In this document: positions 52,521-63,722 of the stretch, piece after piece | How positions within the stretch are numbered: the first letter of the stretch is position 1 | Layout of the letters: the number at the start of each line of letters is the position of its first letter | NCBI GenBank assembly: GCA_032622095.1 | Contig: CP136064.1 | Location: 46,699,573-46,763,572, forward strand | Reading direction: 5' to 3' | DNA: 64,000 nt | From: Siphonodentalium dalli | Lineage: Eukaryota; Mollusca; Scaphopoda; Gadilida; Siphonodentaliidae | The notes under the pieces: model-generated | Databases searched by the model: none | The model's input: the letters and a program-made list of their open reading frames with translations, nothing else | Told to the model about the DNA's origin: nothing | Program-made: the position numbers and the translations under genes

Positions 52521-53010
52521 GCATTATTATCGACAGAAAGCCTCTTAAAATATTTTTTACCCCCGAATCCAAATAAATAGTACTTGAGGGGCGCTTAATC
52601 GGATTATGCATCATTAAGTAGTTATATGATATATTATTAAATTGTGAAAGAATGTTTGGATATTTTATTTCAATACACATACATATTACATAATAATGAT
52701 AACAATTATGGATAATTCTGTCGTATATTGTGGGGGATGGCATAATCTGGCAAGACTGTCTTCCTGTCATCCCCAGTATGGTAAATATAGAACGTAATGA
52801 CTTATAGTAAGATGGCCTTGGGTGAGCCGTGCACATATTGTGTATATGTAATTTATGAGTTTAGGGCTTAGTTTAAGAGTGTGTGAAAATGGATACTACC
52901 CGAGGAATGTTCAATAACATGTATACATCATGTCTACATGTACACCAAGCTCTGCATTCAAACAGACATGTTCAGTTAAAGTATCTACTATATTTGTCGT
53001 TATTTTTCAG
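52521..53010. other. Stretch before the putative 3' exon
   Basis: AT-rich. It ends in a good polypyrimidine acceptor, gtcgttatttttcag. Confidence 0.35.
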
Positions 53011-53190
53011 GGGAAGATTGGCAGTCTTATCTTTATGATGTCACCTACTCTCCCAGGCCCCGAGAAGGCAACAAACCGTCCGTGACTTTCTGTCGTCGTC
53101 TATAATCCCTGCTTACTACTATTGTGTGCATTCACTTCAGACTTTAGCTTGTACTTTAACTAAATAAACCAGTATTCTTATTGCGCTAAT
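53011..53190 (+). other. Putative 3' terminal exon of the astacin gene
   Basis: A strong acceptor (ttatttttcag), about 150 bp of less AT-rich sequence, then AATAAA at 53163-53168. Joined to a donor at 48613 it would be 3' UTR, with the stop only 19 nt before the junction. Joined to exon 11 (phase 1) it gives GEDWQSYLYDVTYSPRPREG and a further 11 residues before TAA, an alternative C-terminus without the second ShKT module. Inference only. Confidence 0.5.
53163..53168 (+). terminator. Polyadenylation signal AATAAA
   Basis: A canonical hexamer about 150 bp after a good acceptor, before featureless sequence. It is the likely 3' end of the astacin gene. Confidence 0.5.
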
Positions 53191-53574
53191 ATGTGGCCAT
53201 TAAATTTAGAGCGTACCCATGAAAAGCTGGACCTATATTTTCTAAATGTTTTAGATGTCTCTAATAATTATTAGTCACAGTATAATCTTTAAAATGGATT
53301 GTTACATAATAAGTCCAAATTCAAAGGACATTAACTTCAAAAATACGTTTTATTCCACATCCGTTGACGCGAGCCACATGTATTCAACGTAACCCCACCA
53401 GAGCTACCACGTGTTGACATTGTTGCCAAAAAGCGATGACTTGCACGGCGTCAATGGTCCGCCCAGGGCGATGGACAGATTATTTCCAATCTTTCGTCAG
53501 AATTAAATCACAATAAAGGTAGTTATTGCATCAATGGTTATCAGAGTCATGGATTAAACTTATCCGACACCATG

Positions 53575-53762
53575 GTTTGGAATAAATACAGAACACAACT
53601 TGCATAATAATCTAGAATCTTTAATCGAGCTCGTTGAGGACGGCGCATAATTACTTTCACTCACAATCCGCTTTCGTGAAATATATCCTCGCGCCGTCCG
53701 CAACTCATTCCATAAAAGATTCCCGATTAAGATGTGCGTTGTGTTCTGTCTACAACAGCGCA
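53575..53762. repeat. Fold-back element
   Basis: Arms of about 68 bp (53579-53646 and 53690-53757) pair with some mismatch and share cagaacacaac and ggacggcgc. No target duplication was noticed. Confidence 0.7.
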
Positions 53763-54305
53763 TCTGTGATTTGACATGGACTCAGGAATAACTTATATTC
53801 AATTTATTTTTATTGATATATGATATATTTGCATACAACAAATACTGTAACAAAATTGTTCATTGAAATAAACTTATTCCTAGAATCTGACTTGTCAAAT
53901 AGTCTGCCAATATTCTGCCATCATAGGGCAGCGGTATGTTGCAAGCACATCTGAGTTGAATTGTACGCTTACATATATTGCCGCAACGAATCGCTGCCTT
54001 CCATGCAAGTAGTGTATGGAGTGTATGAGATAATTGAGGGAACATACTTGTGCCATGTAATTCAAGGGGTTATATGTCGTTATCTGTCAATAATGTGGAA
54101 AAAGTTAGCCCATTGACACGCTGCTAAGCGAATATGCCATCATGGAAACGTATAGACTAATTTTTTCCGCGAAAATTTGGTATATGTATGCTAATAGGGA
54201 GGTTGATGTAGAATACTTCTAACTTCTAGCGGGACAGGCAATAACCAGAACCAAATTCTATGGCGCGAGACCGTAGCCCATGGTAGAAAAATTATAGTAT
54301 GTTGA
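53763..54305. other. Stretch without recognised feature
   Basis: No coding or repeat signal was seen. Confidence 0.3.
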
Positions 54306-54309
54306 TTAA

Positions 54310-54678
54310 CACTTTACCCAACAACCCATATACCCTGTGCCAATGCATTCTCTTATATATGCGAGTCGACCATAGGTCGCCTCGCATATATAAGAGAATG
54401 CTTTGGCTTAACACATATTAAAAATGATAAAATGGTCAAAGAATGTAGAAAAATATTATAAAAATTGTTAAAAAATGTGAGAAAAAATTATAAAATTGTT
54501 AAAGAATGGTCGACTCGCATATATAAGAGAATGCATTGGCACAGGGCATAACTGTAACCATCACAATGTGGTCAATGAACCGGTTCCAATGATATCCATA
54601 TGTGTATGGTGTTATTGAGATATACCGAAGATATTTTAGACTGTTTGGGCGTTTTTGGCCGTTTTGTTGGGTAAAGTG
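54310..54678. mobile_element. TTAA-flanked piggyBac-like miniature element 3
   Basis: TTAA at 54306-54309 and 54679-54682. The ends read cactttaccc instead of ccctttaccc, and both ends carry the same change. One full palindrome (54339-54407) and one half palindrome (54509-54540). Confidence 0.75.
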
Positions 54679-54744
54679 TTAATTCGCATAACATCAATTT
54701 TTAATTAAATACGCAGGAGCTTCGTCTTTATTTTCTACTGTCTG

Positions 54745-55104
54745 TCTGTCTCAATAACACCATACAAATATGGATATCATTGAAACCGGTTCATTGACCA
54801 CATTGTGATGGTTACAGTTATGCCCTGTGCCAATGCATTCTCTTATATATGCGAGTCGACAATAGGTCGCCTCGCATATATAAGAGAATGCATTGGCCTA
54901 AAAAAAATATTTTTTTAACACATTTTACCATTTTTTCTTACATTTTTTAACAATTTTTAAATATTTTTCTACATTCTTTGACAATTTTATCATTTTTAAT
55001 ATGTGTTAAGCCAACGCATTCTCTTATATATGCGAGGCGACCTATGGTCGACTCGCATATATAAGAGAATGCATTGGCACAGGGCCGTTCTGTTGGGTAA
55101 AGGG
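54745..55104 (-). mobile_element. TTAA-type miniature element 4, truncated
   Basis: Inverted orientation. The right side ends gggtaaaggg then TTAA at 55105-55108; the left end is cut near 54745. Both palindromes are present (54829-54897 and 55010-55078). Confidence 0.72.
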
Positions 55105-55416
55105 TTAAGTATGGTACGTTGTGTGTAGCCTACTTTTGATAGCGAAATTAATCATAGCTGTCTGACTATACTGGATACTAGTGTTCGCCCTCAGATAATC
55201 TGGTATGCTATATAGGTGGGCGAAATAAGAATGTCTCAATCTAAAACGTCCTATATATCACCATTACAGGACAAAACGAACACGGAATAAGTTTCCCGAT
55301 TCTCCGTTTATAGAGTGGGCAACAGAGAAACTATAGCTGTGCATTGAGCAAAAACACATAAAGCTGGGTCAGTGAATCGGTGACCGAAGTAACGGCGATT
55401 TATTTCAAATTATCGA

Positions 55417-55880
55417 CCCATTGATGTACTTAGTTGTACATGTATATCACATGTATTGTGACATAACGCCATATACAATTGCCCATATGTCCCAATATAT
55501 AGAACCCCAAACTCAAATATTCGTGTTCGGTTTCTTAACGAAGCCTCACACATCTTACTCCCAGCGAAGACATACACACAATGAAGATGGCTCCCAAATA
55601 TGGTCAAGGGAAATGACCATAACGGCGGAACCAATCCCGATGTGTATTACCAAACGCCTCATCCAATATGCATCCCAAATAGTATATAAGAAACAGCCAC
55701 ATCCCATCACATCATGCTTTCACTAGACTCATCTCATCTCGAGGTTCGTACACCTCTCCAGGCATCACCCACACCAGGCATCACCCATTCGGGGACCTTA
55801 CTTCGCGGCAACTTGATTGTCACATTTGTATACACTGCTTGTATCTTATTCACGACGTAATAAAGACTTGTACCTATATA
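55417..55880 (+). mobile_element. Possible solo LTR
   Basis: Contains, in order, a TATA-like agtatataagaaac near 55678, about 160 bp later AATAAA near 55859, and a possible tgtgacataacg start near 55458. This is the order of signals in an LTR. No polypurine tract, primer-binding site or internal coding region is nearby. Parts recur inside the adjacent mosaic. Confidence 0.35.
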
Positions 55881-55892
55881 TATCTATTAGAG

Positions 55893-58218
55893 CTTGAGCT
55901 GCATGTAGACCCCCCTCCCCCTATGCGGATTTTTGTTGGTTATGATATCTTTGTAGAACTATATCAGTCCTTCAATTTGCCGGTTGTTTGCCATCTGGCG
56001 ATGGGGGCTTTATAGGGTTATCGGTCTTTGAATCAAAGATGGCCGCCAACGTTGAATATCTAACCAGGTAAATTTCAATCCGCAATTAATCAGGAAGTTT
56101 ATGAGGTATTACGTCGTGCGATATGCCATTCTATTGATAATTGAGTACTCCTTATTTATTTGTAGGAAGAAATTTCATATATTTAAAATGGCCGCCAAAA
56201 TGGCCATCGGAAGTGGAAAATGTAACACTTTTTCACTAATATCTTCTATATCAGTTTCTGCTGTTTAGAACTGATTGAGAATTGTGACTTTATTTTGTAT
56301 TGTTTATATTTATTTTGTATTGTTTATATTTACCTGAATATCTAACCAGGTAAATTTCAATCCGCAATTAATCAGGAAACATAATTTTATATGCCCATAT
56401 GTCACTGGGGCAAATAAAATAAAATCAGGAAACATAATTTTATATGCCCATATGTCCCAATATATAGAACCCCAAACTCAAATATTCGTGTTCGGTTTCT
56501 TAACGAAGCCTCACACATCTTACTCCCAATATGTTTATATTTACCTGAATATGGGACATATGGGCATATAAAATTATGACAATAATGTTCCGGATATATG
56601 TGAACAATGAACTTTTTACCCAAGTTGGTTGCCATTTTGGAAGTCATCTTGAGTTTGGGGTTCTATATATTGGGACATATGGGCATATAAAATGTCTATA
56701 TTTACCTGAATATCTAACCAGGTAAATTTCAATCCGCAATTAATCAGGAAACATAATTTTATATGCCCATATGTCACTGGGGCAAATAAAATAAATTTTA
56801 TATGCCCATATGTCGACTCGCATATATAAGAGAATGCATTAATCAGTTCTAAAGTCAATTTTTAAATGATTAATTTCGCTATCAAAAGTAGGCTACACAC
56901 AACGTACCATACTTAACCCTTTACCCAACAGAACGGCCCTGTGCCAATGCATTCTTTTATATATGCGAGAAATTGTAATTCTCAATCAGTTCTAAACAGC
57001 AGAAACTGATATAGAAGATATTAGTGAAAAAGTGTCACATTTTCCACTTCCGATGGATTAGAATGCGTTGGCTTAACACATATTAAAAATGATAAAATTG
57101 TCAAAGAATGTAGAAAAATATTATAAAAATTGTTAAAAAATGTAAGAAAAAATGGTAAAATGTGTTAATTTTTTTTTTTTTTAGGCCAATGCATTCTCTT
57201 ATATATGCGAGGCGACCTATTGTAAGTAAGTAAGGTCCCCGAATGGGTGATGCCTGGTGTGGGTGATGCCTGGAGAGGTGTACGAACCTCGAGATGAGAT
57301 GAGTCTAGTGAAAGCATGATGTGATGGGATGTTTTATAATCTTATTAACATATGGGCATATGGCAATGAAATAAGAAATTCTTTGGGTCCTAGGCCCTTC
57401 CGATCCCTCAAAAAATTGACTTTACAGGAAGCGGTATAAAATTTTCACAAAAAAATCACAATTGCGATTCTAGTCACATTTCAAGGAATGAGCAGAACTG
57501 TGTTATGTAAGTGAGACATGCCATTACCCGTAAATATTCCAAGTCATTGGAACCAAAATTGTTACTTTGGATCAAAATGGCCACCAAAATGGCCGCCAAA
57601 ATATGGAAAATTGTAAATATTGTAAATATATTGCCCCAGCGTTCACTGCAATCGCTTACAATCTGTGGTTGATGAAGTAAATTGGCTATTATGCCTTATA
57701 TCCATTGAAAACTAACATGTCTGATTCACCTTGGTTAAGTTTTAGTATTGTAACCCCTGACATTACCAGAAATATTGGATTTTACTCTCACACACTTGAC
57801 ATAAATATCGGCAAAAATTAACTTTTCATGTTTTGATCATTTTTATTAAAAGTAAACTGTAACTAACTTTGATATGAACGGTGTTTATCGTTTTGGTCTA
57901 ATGTAAATGTGTCACACTAAGGTCATTATAGAGCAAATTACTCAAGATGACTTCCAAAATGGCAACCAACTTGGGTAAAAAGTTCATTGTTCACATATAT
58001 CCGGAACATTATTGTCTGCTGTTCCGAAAAGTTAGCAAATTGTAACTTACATGGTTATTATGCATGTTAGGTAATCAACTGACAACTAAATATTATTGGC
58101 TGTCCCGGTTCCTTATGCGGCATGACAAATTCATTTTAAAGTTGCTTATGGAATTTTGCCGAAAACCTCTTTTGGGATTCTGGCCACTTTGAATCTTTGA
58201 AACGGAACTAAGATGAAC
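55893..58218 (+). repeat. Large inverted repeat 2, left arm (interrupted)
   Basis: Inverse partner of 60340-61996. The outer end cttgagct plus C-run and tgcggatttt match the complement of the right arm's outer end. Both arms share atggccgcca-type motifs and cagcagaaactgat. The left arm is split by the 56346-57345 mosaic and lacks about 400 bp present in the right arm. Confidence 0.75.
56346..57345. repeat. Mosaic of local fragments in both orientations
   Basis: About 1 kb made of short blocks that are exact or near-exact copies of nearby sequence. 56449-56527 copies about 55480-55560 directly. 56590-56650 is the inverse of 57945-58007. 56855-56969 is the inverse of about 55040-55165 including the TTAA end. 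56980-57055 is the inverse of about 56210-56285. 57231-57335 is the inverse of about 55701-55806. Several joins fall at catatg or aatcag. Confidence 0.8.
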
Positions 58219-58324
58219 CATAATCTGTGGTGACTATTCTGGCTATTTTGACTCATTAGGATAAAATTGATCACCTCGATATAAGAGGGAGGTCAATATG
58301 GTAGCCAGTGAGTTACTGCATGGT

Positions 58325-60175
58325 CATAGGTGAGGTGAATATGTATACATCGTGGAGTTATTTTATGATCATGACTGATGTGAACAGATATACAAGGCAT
58401 GTCTATATGATCGTGAGTGGGATGTCCATTGTGAGATGTATATGTATACAAGTAGTGGCCGTATGGTAATGTGTGAGCTGAATATGTTTACATGGAGTGA
58501 CTGTATGGTTGTATAGTTATGTGTGGATGTACGGGTAACACGATGTGGCTGTACGGACAATGATATTGTGTGCGGATATAACGGGAATAGCTACACTGTC
58601 ATATATGTGTTGTTTATGTATATATGGAGTGACTATGGTCATGGGTGGGATGCATAGGTGTATATTTGGTGGCTGTATTGCCACATGTGGGTGACCATGT
58701 ATACATCTGGTGTCTATGTGATCATGGGTGGGGTATATGGATAAATAGGGAGTGGTTGGATGAATATGTGTAATGTGTATAGGTGTACATGGACTGACAT
58801 CACGGTCATGAATATACATGCCTGAGTATATCTGGGTGGTCGTTGGCAGCGTGTATGTATATAGGGGGTGCCGTGGTGGTAATGGGTGGGATGTATATTT
58901 ATATATATCGTGGATGTATATTGTCGTCGGTGGATGTATAGGTAAAAAGGGAGTAACTGTATGATCATGGATGGCGTGTATGAGTACACAGCGAGTGACT
59001 GAATTGTCATGTGTGGGGTGTATATAAAAGTCTGGAATGTATAATTGATCATGTGTGAGAAGTATTGGTACACCTGGAAGGACTTTATTGTCATTGTTGA
59101 TGTGTATATGTACACCTGGAGTGACTCTATGGGCATGTTTGTGTTGCATATGTATATGCCGAGTGGCTATATGACCATGGGTATGGTGAATAGGTATACA
59201 GGGAGAGACTGTGTGGCAATTAATGAAATGAATAGGTGTACAACGAGTGACCATGTGATCACCAATGTGGTGAATATGTATACACGGAGTGAAATGGGTC
59301 AGGTGTAGGAGTATACCTGGTGTGCATGTATGGTGACTCATTGTCATATGATATGTGTACGGGTAGACGCCAAGTGGTTGTATGGTCATTGGGCGAGTGG
59401 TATATATGTATAGCACTGTGACTATATGACCATTGCTGAGGTGCATATGTATACCTGGAGTCACTCTATGGTTATGCGTGGGGTGTATATGCTTATCTTG
59501 AGTGGCTATTTCGCAATTGGCGTTGCGAGTAGATATGCAGGGATTGACCGTATGACCAATGGTGATGTGAATATGTGTACCTGTAGTGACTGTATGATCA
59601 TGAATGTGGTGAATACAGGGAGTGGCTATATGGTCATGGGTCAGGTGTAACAGTTTACATGGTGTACATGTATGTTGACCCATGCCTGTGTGGGGTGTAT
59701 GGGTATACACAAGTGGGGTTATATGACCATTGGTGAGGTGCATATGTATACATGGAGCGATGCAATGGTCATAGGTGGGGTGTATATGTATACCTTGAGT
59801 GGCTATTTGGCCATGGGTGTGGAACATAGGTACACATGGATTGACTTTATGGCCAATGGTGAGGTCAATAGGTATACAATGATTGACTGTGTGATCAAGA
59901 ATGTGGTGAATATGTATACATATAGTGACGATACGGTCATTGGTCAGTTGTAGGAGGTATGCCTGGTGTGCATGCATTAAATTGTTATTGACAGATGTAT
60001 GGTCATGTGTGGTGTGCAGGGATATACACAAGTATGGCTGTGTGGTTATGGGTGAGGTGTATGTTTATAAAGCGAGCGACTATATTGTCATATGTGTGTT
60101 GTTTATTTGTATTTGGAGTGACTGTATGGCCCTGGTGGGTTGTACATGTGTACATTGGGTGGCTATCGCTTTCCA
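58325..60175. repeat. 42-bp diverged minisatellite, about 40 or more units
   Basis: Units follow the theme tatgtatacatggagtgact then atatggtcatgggtgggg, with much divergence between copies. It fills the space between the arms of inverted repeat 2. Since 42 is a multiple of three, it leaves a 504-codon minus-strand frame (58517-60031, His/Thr/Pro/Ile-rich 14-mers) and several + strand frames. No start context, splice sites or domain support coding. Confidence 0.85.
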
Positions 60176-60339
60176 CAATAACTCAATGATATGTTACTTG
60201 ATATAGAGATCACACCAGAGAGTCCTCCTTGGTGGCGTGTATGCACGATGGAGAAATGTTAAACGATTTTCCTGACAATAGTTGATAAATGTTTATGCTA
60301 ATGGGCAAGAGTAGCCACATATAATGGTCGGATGGTCCC

Positions 60340-61996
60340 TCTCAGTTCCGTTTCAAAGTTCTGCCCATTTATTTTCAAAAACTTAGCCAGAATCCCAAAA
60401 GACGTTTTCGGCACAATTGTACACTGCACATTTTAAAATTAAATGATCGTGCCTCATAATGTACAGTGCTAACCAGAATATAAAATGTGGTTGTCAGTCG
60501 ATTAACTAAAGTGTATAATAACAAAGTTTGTCACACTTTGCTACCTTTTCGGAACAGCAGATAATTATGTTCCGGATATATGTGAAAATCAACTTTTTAC
60601 CCAATTTAGTTGCCATTTTGGAAGCCACCTTGAGTAATTTGGTCATTACACACCTTATTGTGACACATTTAAGATAGATAAAAACAATAAACACCTCTCA
60701 TGCCAAAGATAGTTACAGTTTACTTGCAAAAAATGGTTCAAACATGAGAAGAGATTTTTTGCCGATATTTATGTCACGTTTGTGAGAGTGAAATCCAATA
60801 TTTATGGTAATGTCTTTGTTACAATAGTTAGTAAGAATGTTAGTATTCAATGTATAGAAGGCAGAATAGCCAATTTCATTCATCAACCACAAATTGTAAG
60901 CGATTCCATGACACACTGGGGCAATATCTATCATTTTCCATATTTTGGCGGCCATTTTGATCCAAAGTAACAACTTTTGTTCCTATGAATTGGAGTATCC
61001 ATGTATAATGGTAGTCCTCACTTACATTCCACAGTTGTGCTCATTTTTGTTGAAATTTTAACAGAAACCCAATTGTGATTTTTTGGTGAAATTTTATACC
61101 ACATTCTGTAAAATCAAACTTTTGAGGGAACGGAGGGGGCTAGGACCCCAATAATTGCTTTTTTCATTATCCCAATGATTAGTTAATATAAAACTATAAA
61201 AAATAAGGTCATAATCGTCAACCAGTTCCAAACAGCAGAAACTGATCAAGAAGATATGAGTGAAAAATAGTCATATTTTCTACTTCCGGTGGCCATTTTG
61301 AATATATGAAATTTATTTATACCTCTCAATAAGGACTACTCAACTATCAATAGAATAACATATCGCACGACTTAATATCTCATAAACTGCCCGAGTGATT
61401 GCGAATTAAAATTTATCAAGTCAGATATTCAATTTTGGCGGCCATCTTGGATTCAATGGCCTCGAAACATGTGAACATTGACTACCTATATGCATCCATG
61501 TGCTCGTAGTATGTTATAGAAAACTGCCCTGGTCTATGTTCTCGTGGAAAATAATAAAAACATCGGTATTGTTCATAGTTTAATCACGTTATGCATGCGT
61601 AAGTTCACACACTGTACTTTTTCAGATATATCTTCAAAATAAACGAAAAATCATATCATCGGTGTCACTTTAAGAAAAATATCGAGTCAGGTGCCCATGT
61701 GATGCTATCTACGCAGACACGTGTTATATTCAGTTCGAATGAAACTGAGTTTGAGAAGATACATACAGTTTTAGTATTAATTTTGAGAGAAATATTTCCC
61801 CTACCCCCAATAAGGATTTTATCACAAAAAATCACAGTAGTTTTATAAAAATCGCTATAAAATGAAAAAGCCCCCACGCCCGAGTGGCAAACAAGCAGAA
61901 AAATGTGTGAAATACATCCCTCTATCGGAAAAACATAGTCGGCTAAAATCCGCACAGGGGGGGGGGGGGGTGGCCATATGGTAGCTCAAGGTCTAT
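60340..61996 (-). repeat. Large inverted repeat 2, right arm
   Basis: The more complete arm. Inverse matches include gccgatatttatgtca (near 60760; partner near 57800) and ttgtttgccact with ggcgtgggggctttt (partner near 55985). It ends with a G homopolymer near 61960 and agctcaag. Match levels are lower than in inverted repeat 1, so it is older. Confidence 0.75.
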
Positions 61997-62125
61997 ATGT
62001 GTTCATTACCTCACAGTATTTGAGAGGTGCATTTTAACAAAAAATGGGAATTCTTGTCTACAAACGGACTCATATCACAATATCAATCTGATTTAACCAA
62101 ATAAGAAGGTTAAATATAAATATTC

Positions 62126-62445
62126 AGTTGATTGTATAGCTCTCCAAAAAATCTACTTTGCATACATAAGACCACCCCTAGAATATGCCTCATGCACATG
62201 GGACAACTGCTCAGAAACAGAGAGAGAATTTATTGAGAAAATACAGTACGAAGTGGCCAGACTAATAACTGGCGGGTATAAAAGCATAAATGTCCTTTAT
62301 CTGAATTGGGCTGGGAAAAGTTTAAAGAAGAAGAAAATCCAAACTCCACAAATTTTATAAAATATTCTATCGCCAAGCACCGCCTCTACTCTGTAACACA
62401 GTTAACCGCCATCACACATGAGCAGACAGACATTAATTCAGAAGG
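62126..62445 (+). pseudogene. Non-LTR retrotransposon reverse transcriptase, part 1
   Basis: Without any ATG, the frame from 62126 reads LQKIYFAYIRPPLEYASCTW then NCSETEREFIEKIQ and VARLITGG, the typical thumb region after the RT domain of CR1/Jockey-type ORF2 proteins (YIRPxLEYA, then Q..AARxITG). Near 62300 a frameshift is needed to continue into SELGWEKFKEEE and FIKYSIAKH. It breaks off after about 62445. A dead fragment of a retrotransposon. Confidence 0.8.
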
Positions 62446-63119
62446 ATAGACTTAAGACCCCCATTTTCTGAAACGTCGTCGTATATCAACTCGTTATTTA
62501 GAGACCTTTCGCATCCTCACGTTTACGATTACGAATACGGATAGCTATTCGTAGTCGTAAGTCTATCCGTATGGCCAAAAAGACCTTTCGCAAAACGATT
62601 ACGCGTAAGAGTTTTGACGAACACGTACGATCATTATTTCGTACCACCTTTACAACCCAAAGTGTGTGTTTGGTATACAGTCCCTTAATACTTCACTTAT
62701 CGTCTCATATGCAAAAATGCGATAATCATGACATGCTAATTTTGTCAATAATTCGACCAGTCACAACGTACGACCCGGGATTCTCGTGATATATTGTGGC
62801 AATACAGATATAAATGCCAGTCATATGTGGTGGAAATTCAGTTCGTTGTTAGCATGGATGACCAGATAGACGTTATGCTGATGGTGAAGAGGGGTTCCTG
62901 AATTTGGACCTCACATCAACCACGACGACATCGTTCAAGCCCCTTCAAGTCCACGATTTGATTTCAATGCGATTTCGGCTTCACCTCTTTGGGTTTAGGA
63001 AATCCGACATAAGGTTGGTGAGCTCGCTGTTGTGCATCACTTCCGATTTGTTACTACAAAATCGAAACAAAGTCGACACGGTAGAAGCGATGTGCATCAA
63101 GTTGCTTTTTTGTCAGATA
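62446..63119. other. Sequence separating the two RT fragments
   Basis: Likely inserted DNA. It contains an inverted motif pair around 62520-62575 (gtttacgattacg, ctatccgtatgg) and a repeated agacctttcgca (62500 and 62580). Frames at 62571 and 62904 have no recognised domains. Confidence 0.4.
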
Positions 63120-63317
63120 TTTGACAAACCGGCAAAATTTCGTTGAACAAAATGTTGATAAATAAGAGTTTTTTGGCAATTTTATGATATAGTTGACTGT
63201 GGTTAGCATTAATTTTGAGCAATTACTCGATTCTGATAACAGAAGCGGAATTTAAAAAAAAATTTGTTGTTGGAATCTGATGATATGGGGACATCTAATC
63301 GGATTGATTACCTTTAA
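63120..63317 (-). repeat. Dispersed AAGGTACTC repeat, copy 3 (inverted)
   Basis: On the minus strand it begins aaaggtaatcaatccgat and continues through a homologue of 7701-7880 to about 63120. The TA outside the end is at 63318-63319. Confidence 0.55.
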
Positions 63318-63485
63318 ATGTCGCATTTGTGCGTGTTTTTAAAATTAAAAATAAATGCAAAGAACAAACCTGACAGAGACTGCTGATCTATAAGGTGATG
63401 TCGGTGGGGGTGCCAAATATTTTTTTAGTTACGGTTCAGGAACAGAAATCACTACTTACCAGTTGAATCGGGATCTAGGGTAGGT

Positions 63486-63722
63486 TCAGATTACTTAGAT
63501 AGAAAGAGTACTTTATGTAACTTAGTACTCGGTTATGAATTCCATGTAATTTTAAAATGCCCTGCATTACAGACTCTACGAGAGAGATATATAAAACCCA
63601 ACTTCTACCGAAAACCGAATATTATTAAACTGAATGAACTATTCAATTCGGGAACGGGGAAGAGAACACAAAATCTTTCACTATATATTAATAGGGTTAT
63701 GCCATTCTTTAGGCTCTCCTGA
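63486..63722 (+). pseudogene. Non-LTR retrotransposon ORF2 C-terminus, part 2
   Basis: The open frame has LCNLVLGYEFHVILKCPAL followed by RERYIKPNFYRKPNIIKL and ends at TGA 63720-63722. The xEFHxxLxCP motif and YI...Y...P after it are characteristic of the far C-terminus of CR1/Jockey-like RT proteins. It lies in the same orientation and correct order as part 1, so both come from one copy broken by later insertion. The zinc-knuckle's first Cys pair is reduced. Confidence 0.75.

Noticed and set aside
58517-60031. 504-codon minus-strand frame as a protein-coding gene
   Set aside because: It coincides exactly with a 42-bp minisatellite and has no domain, splice or promoter evidence; kept only as a finding.
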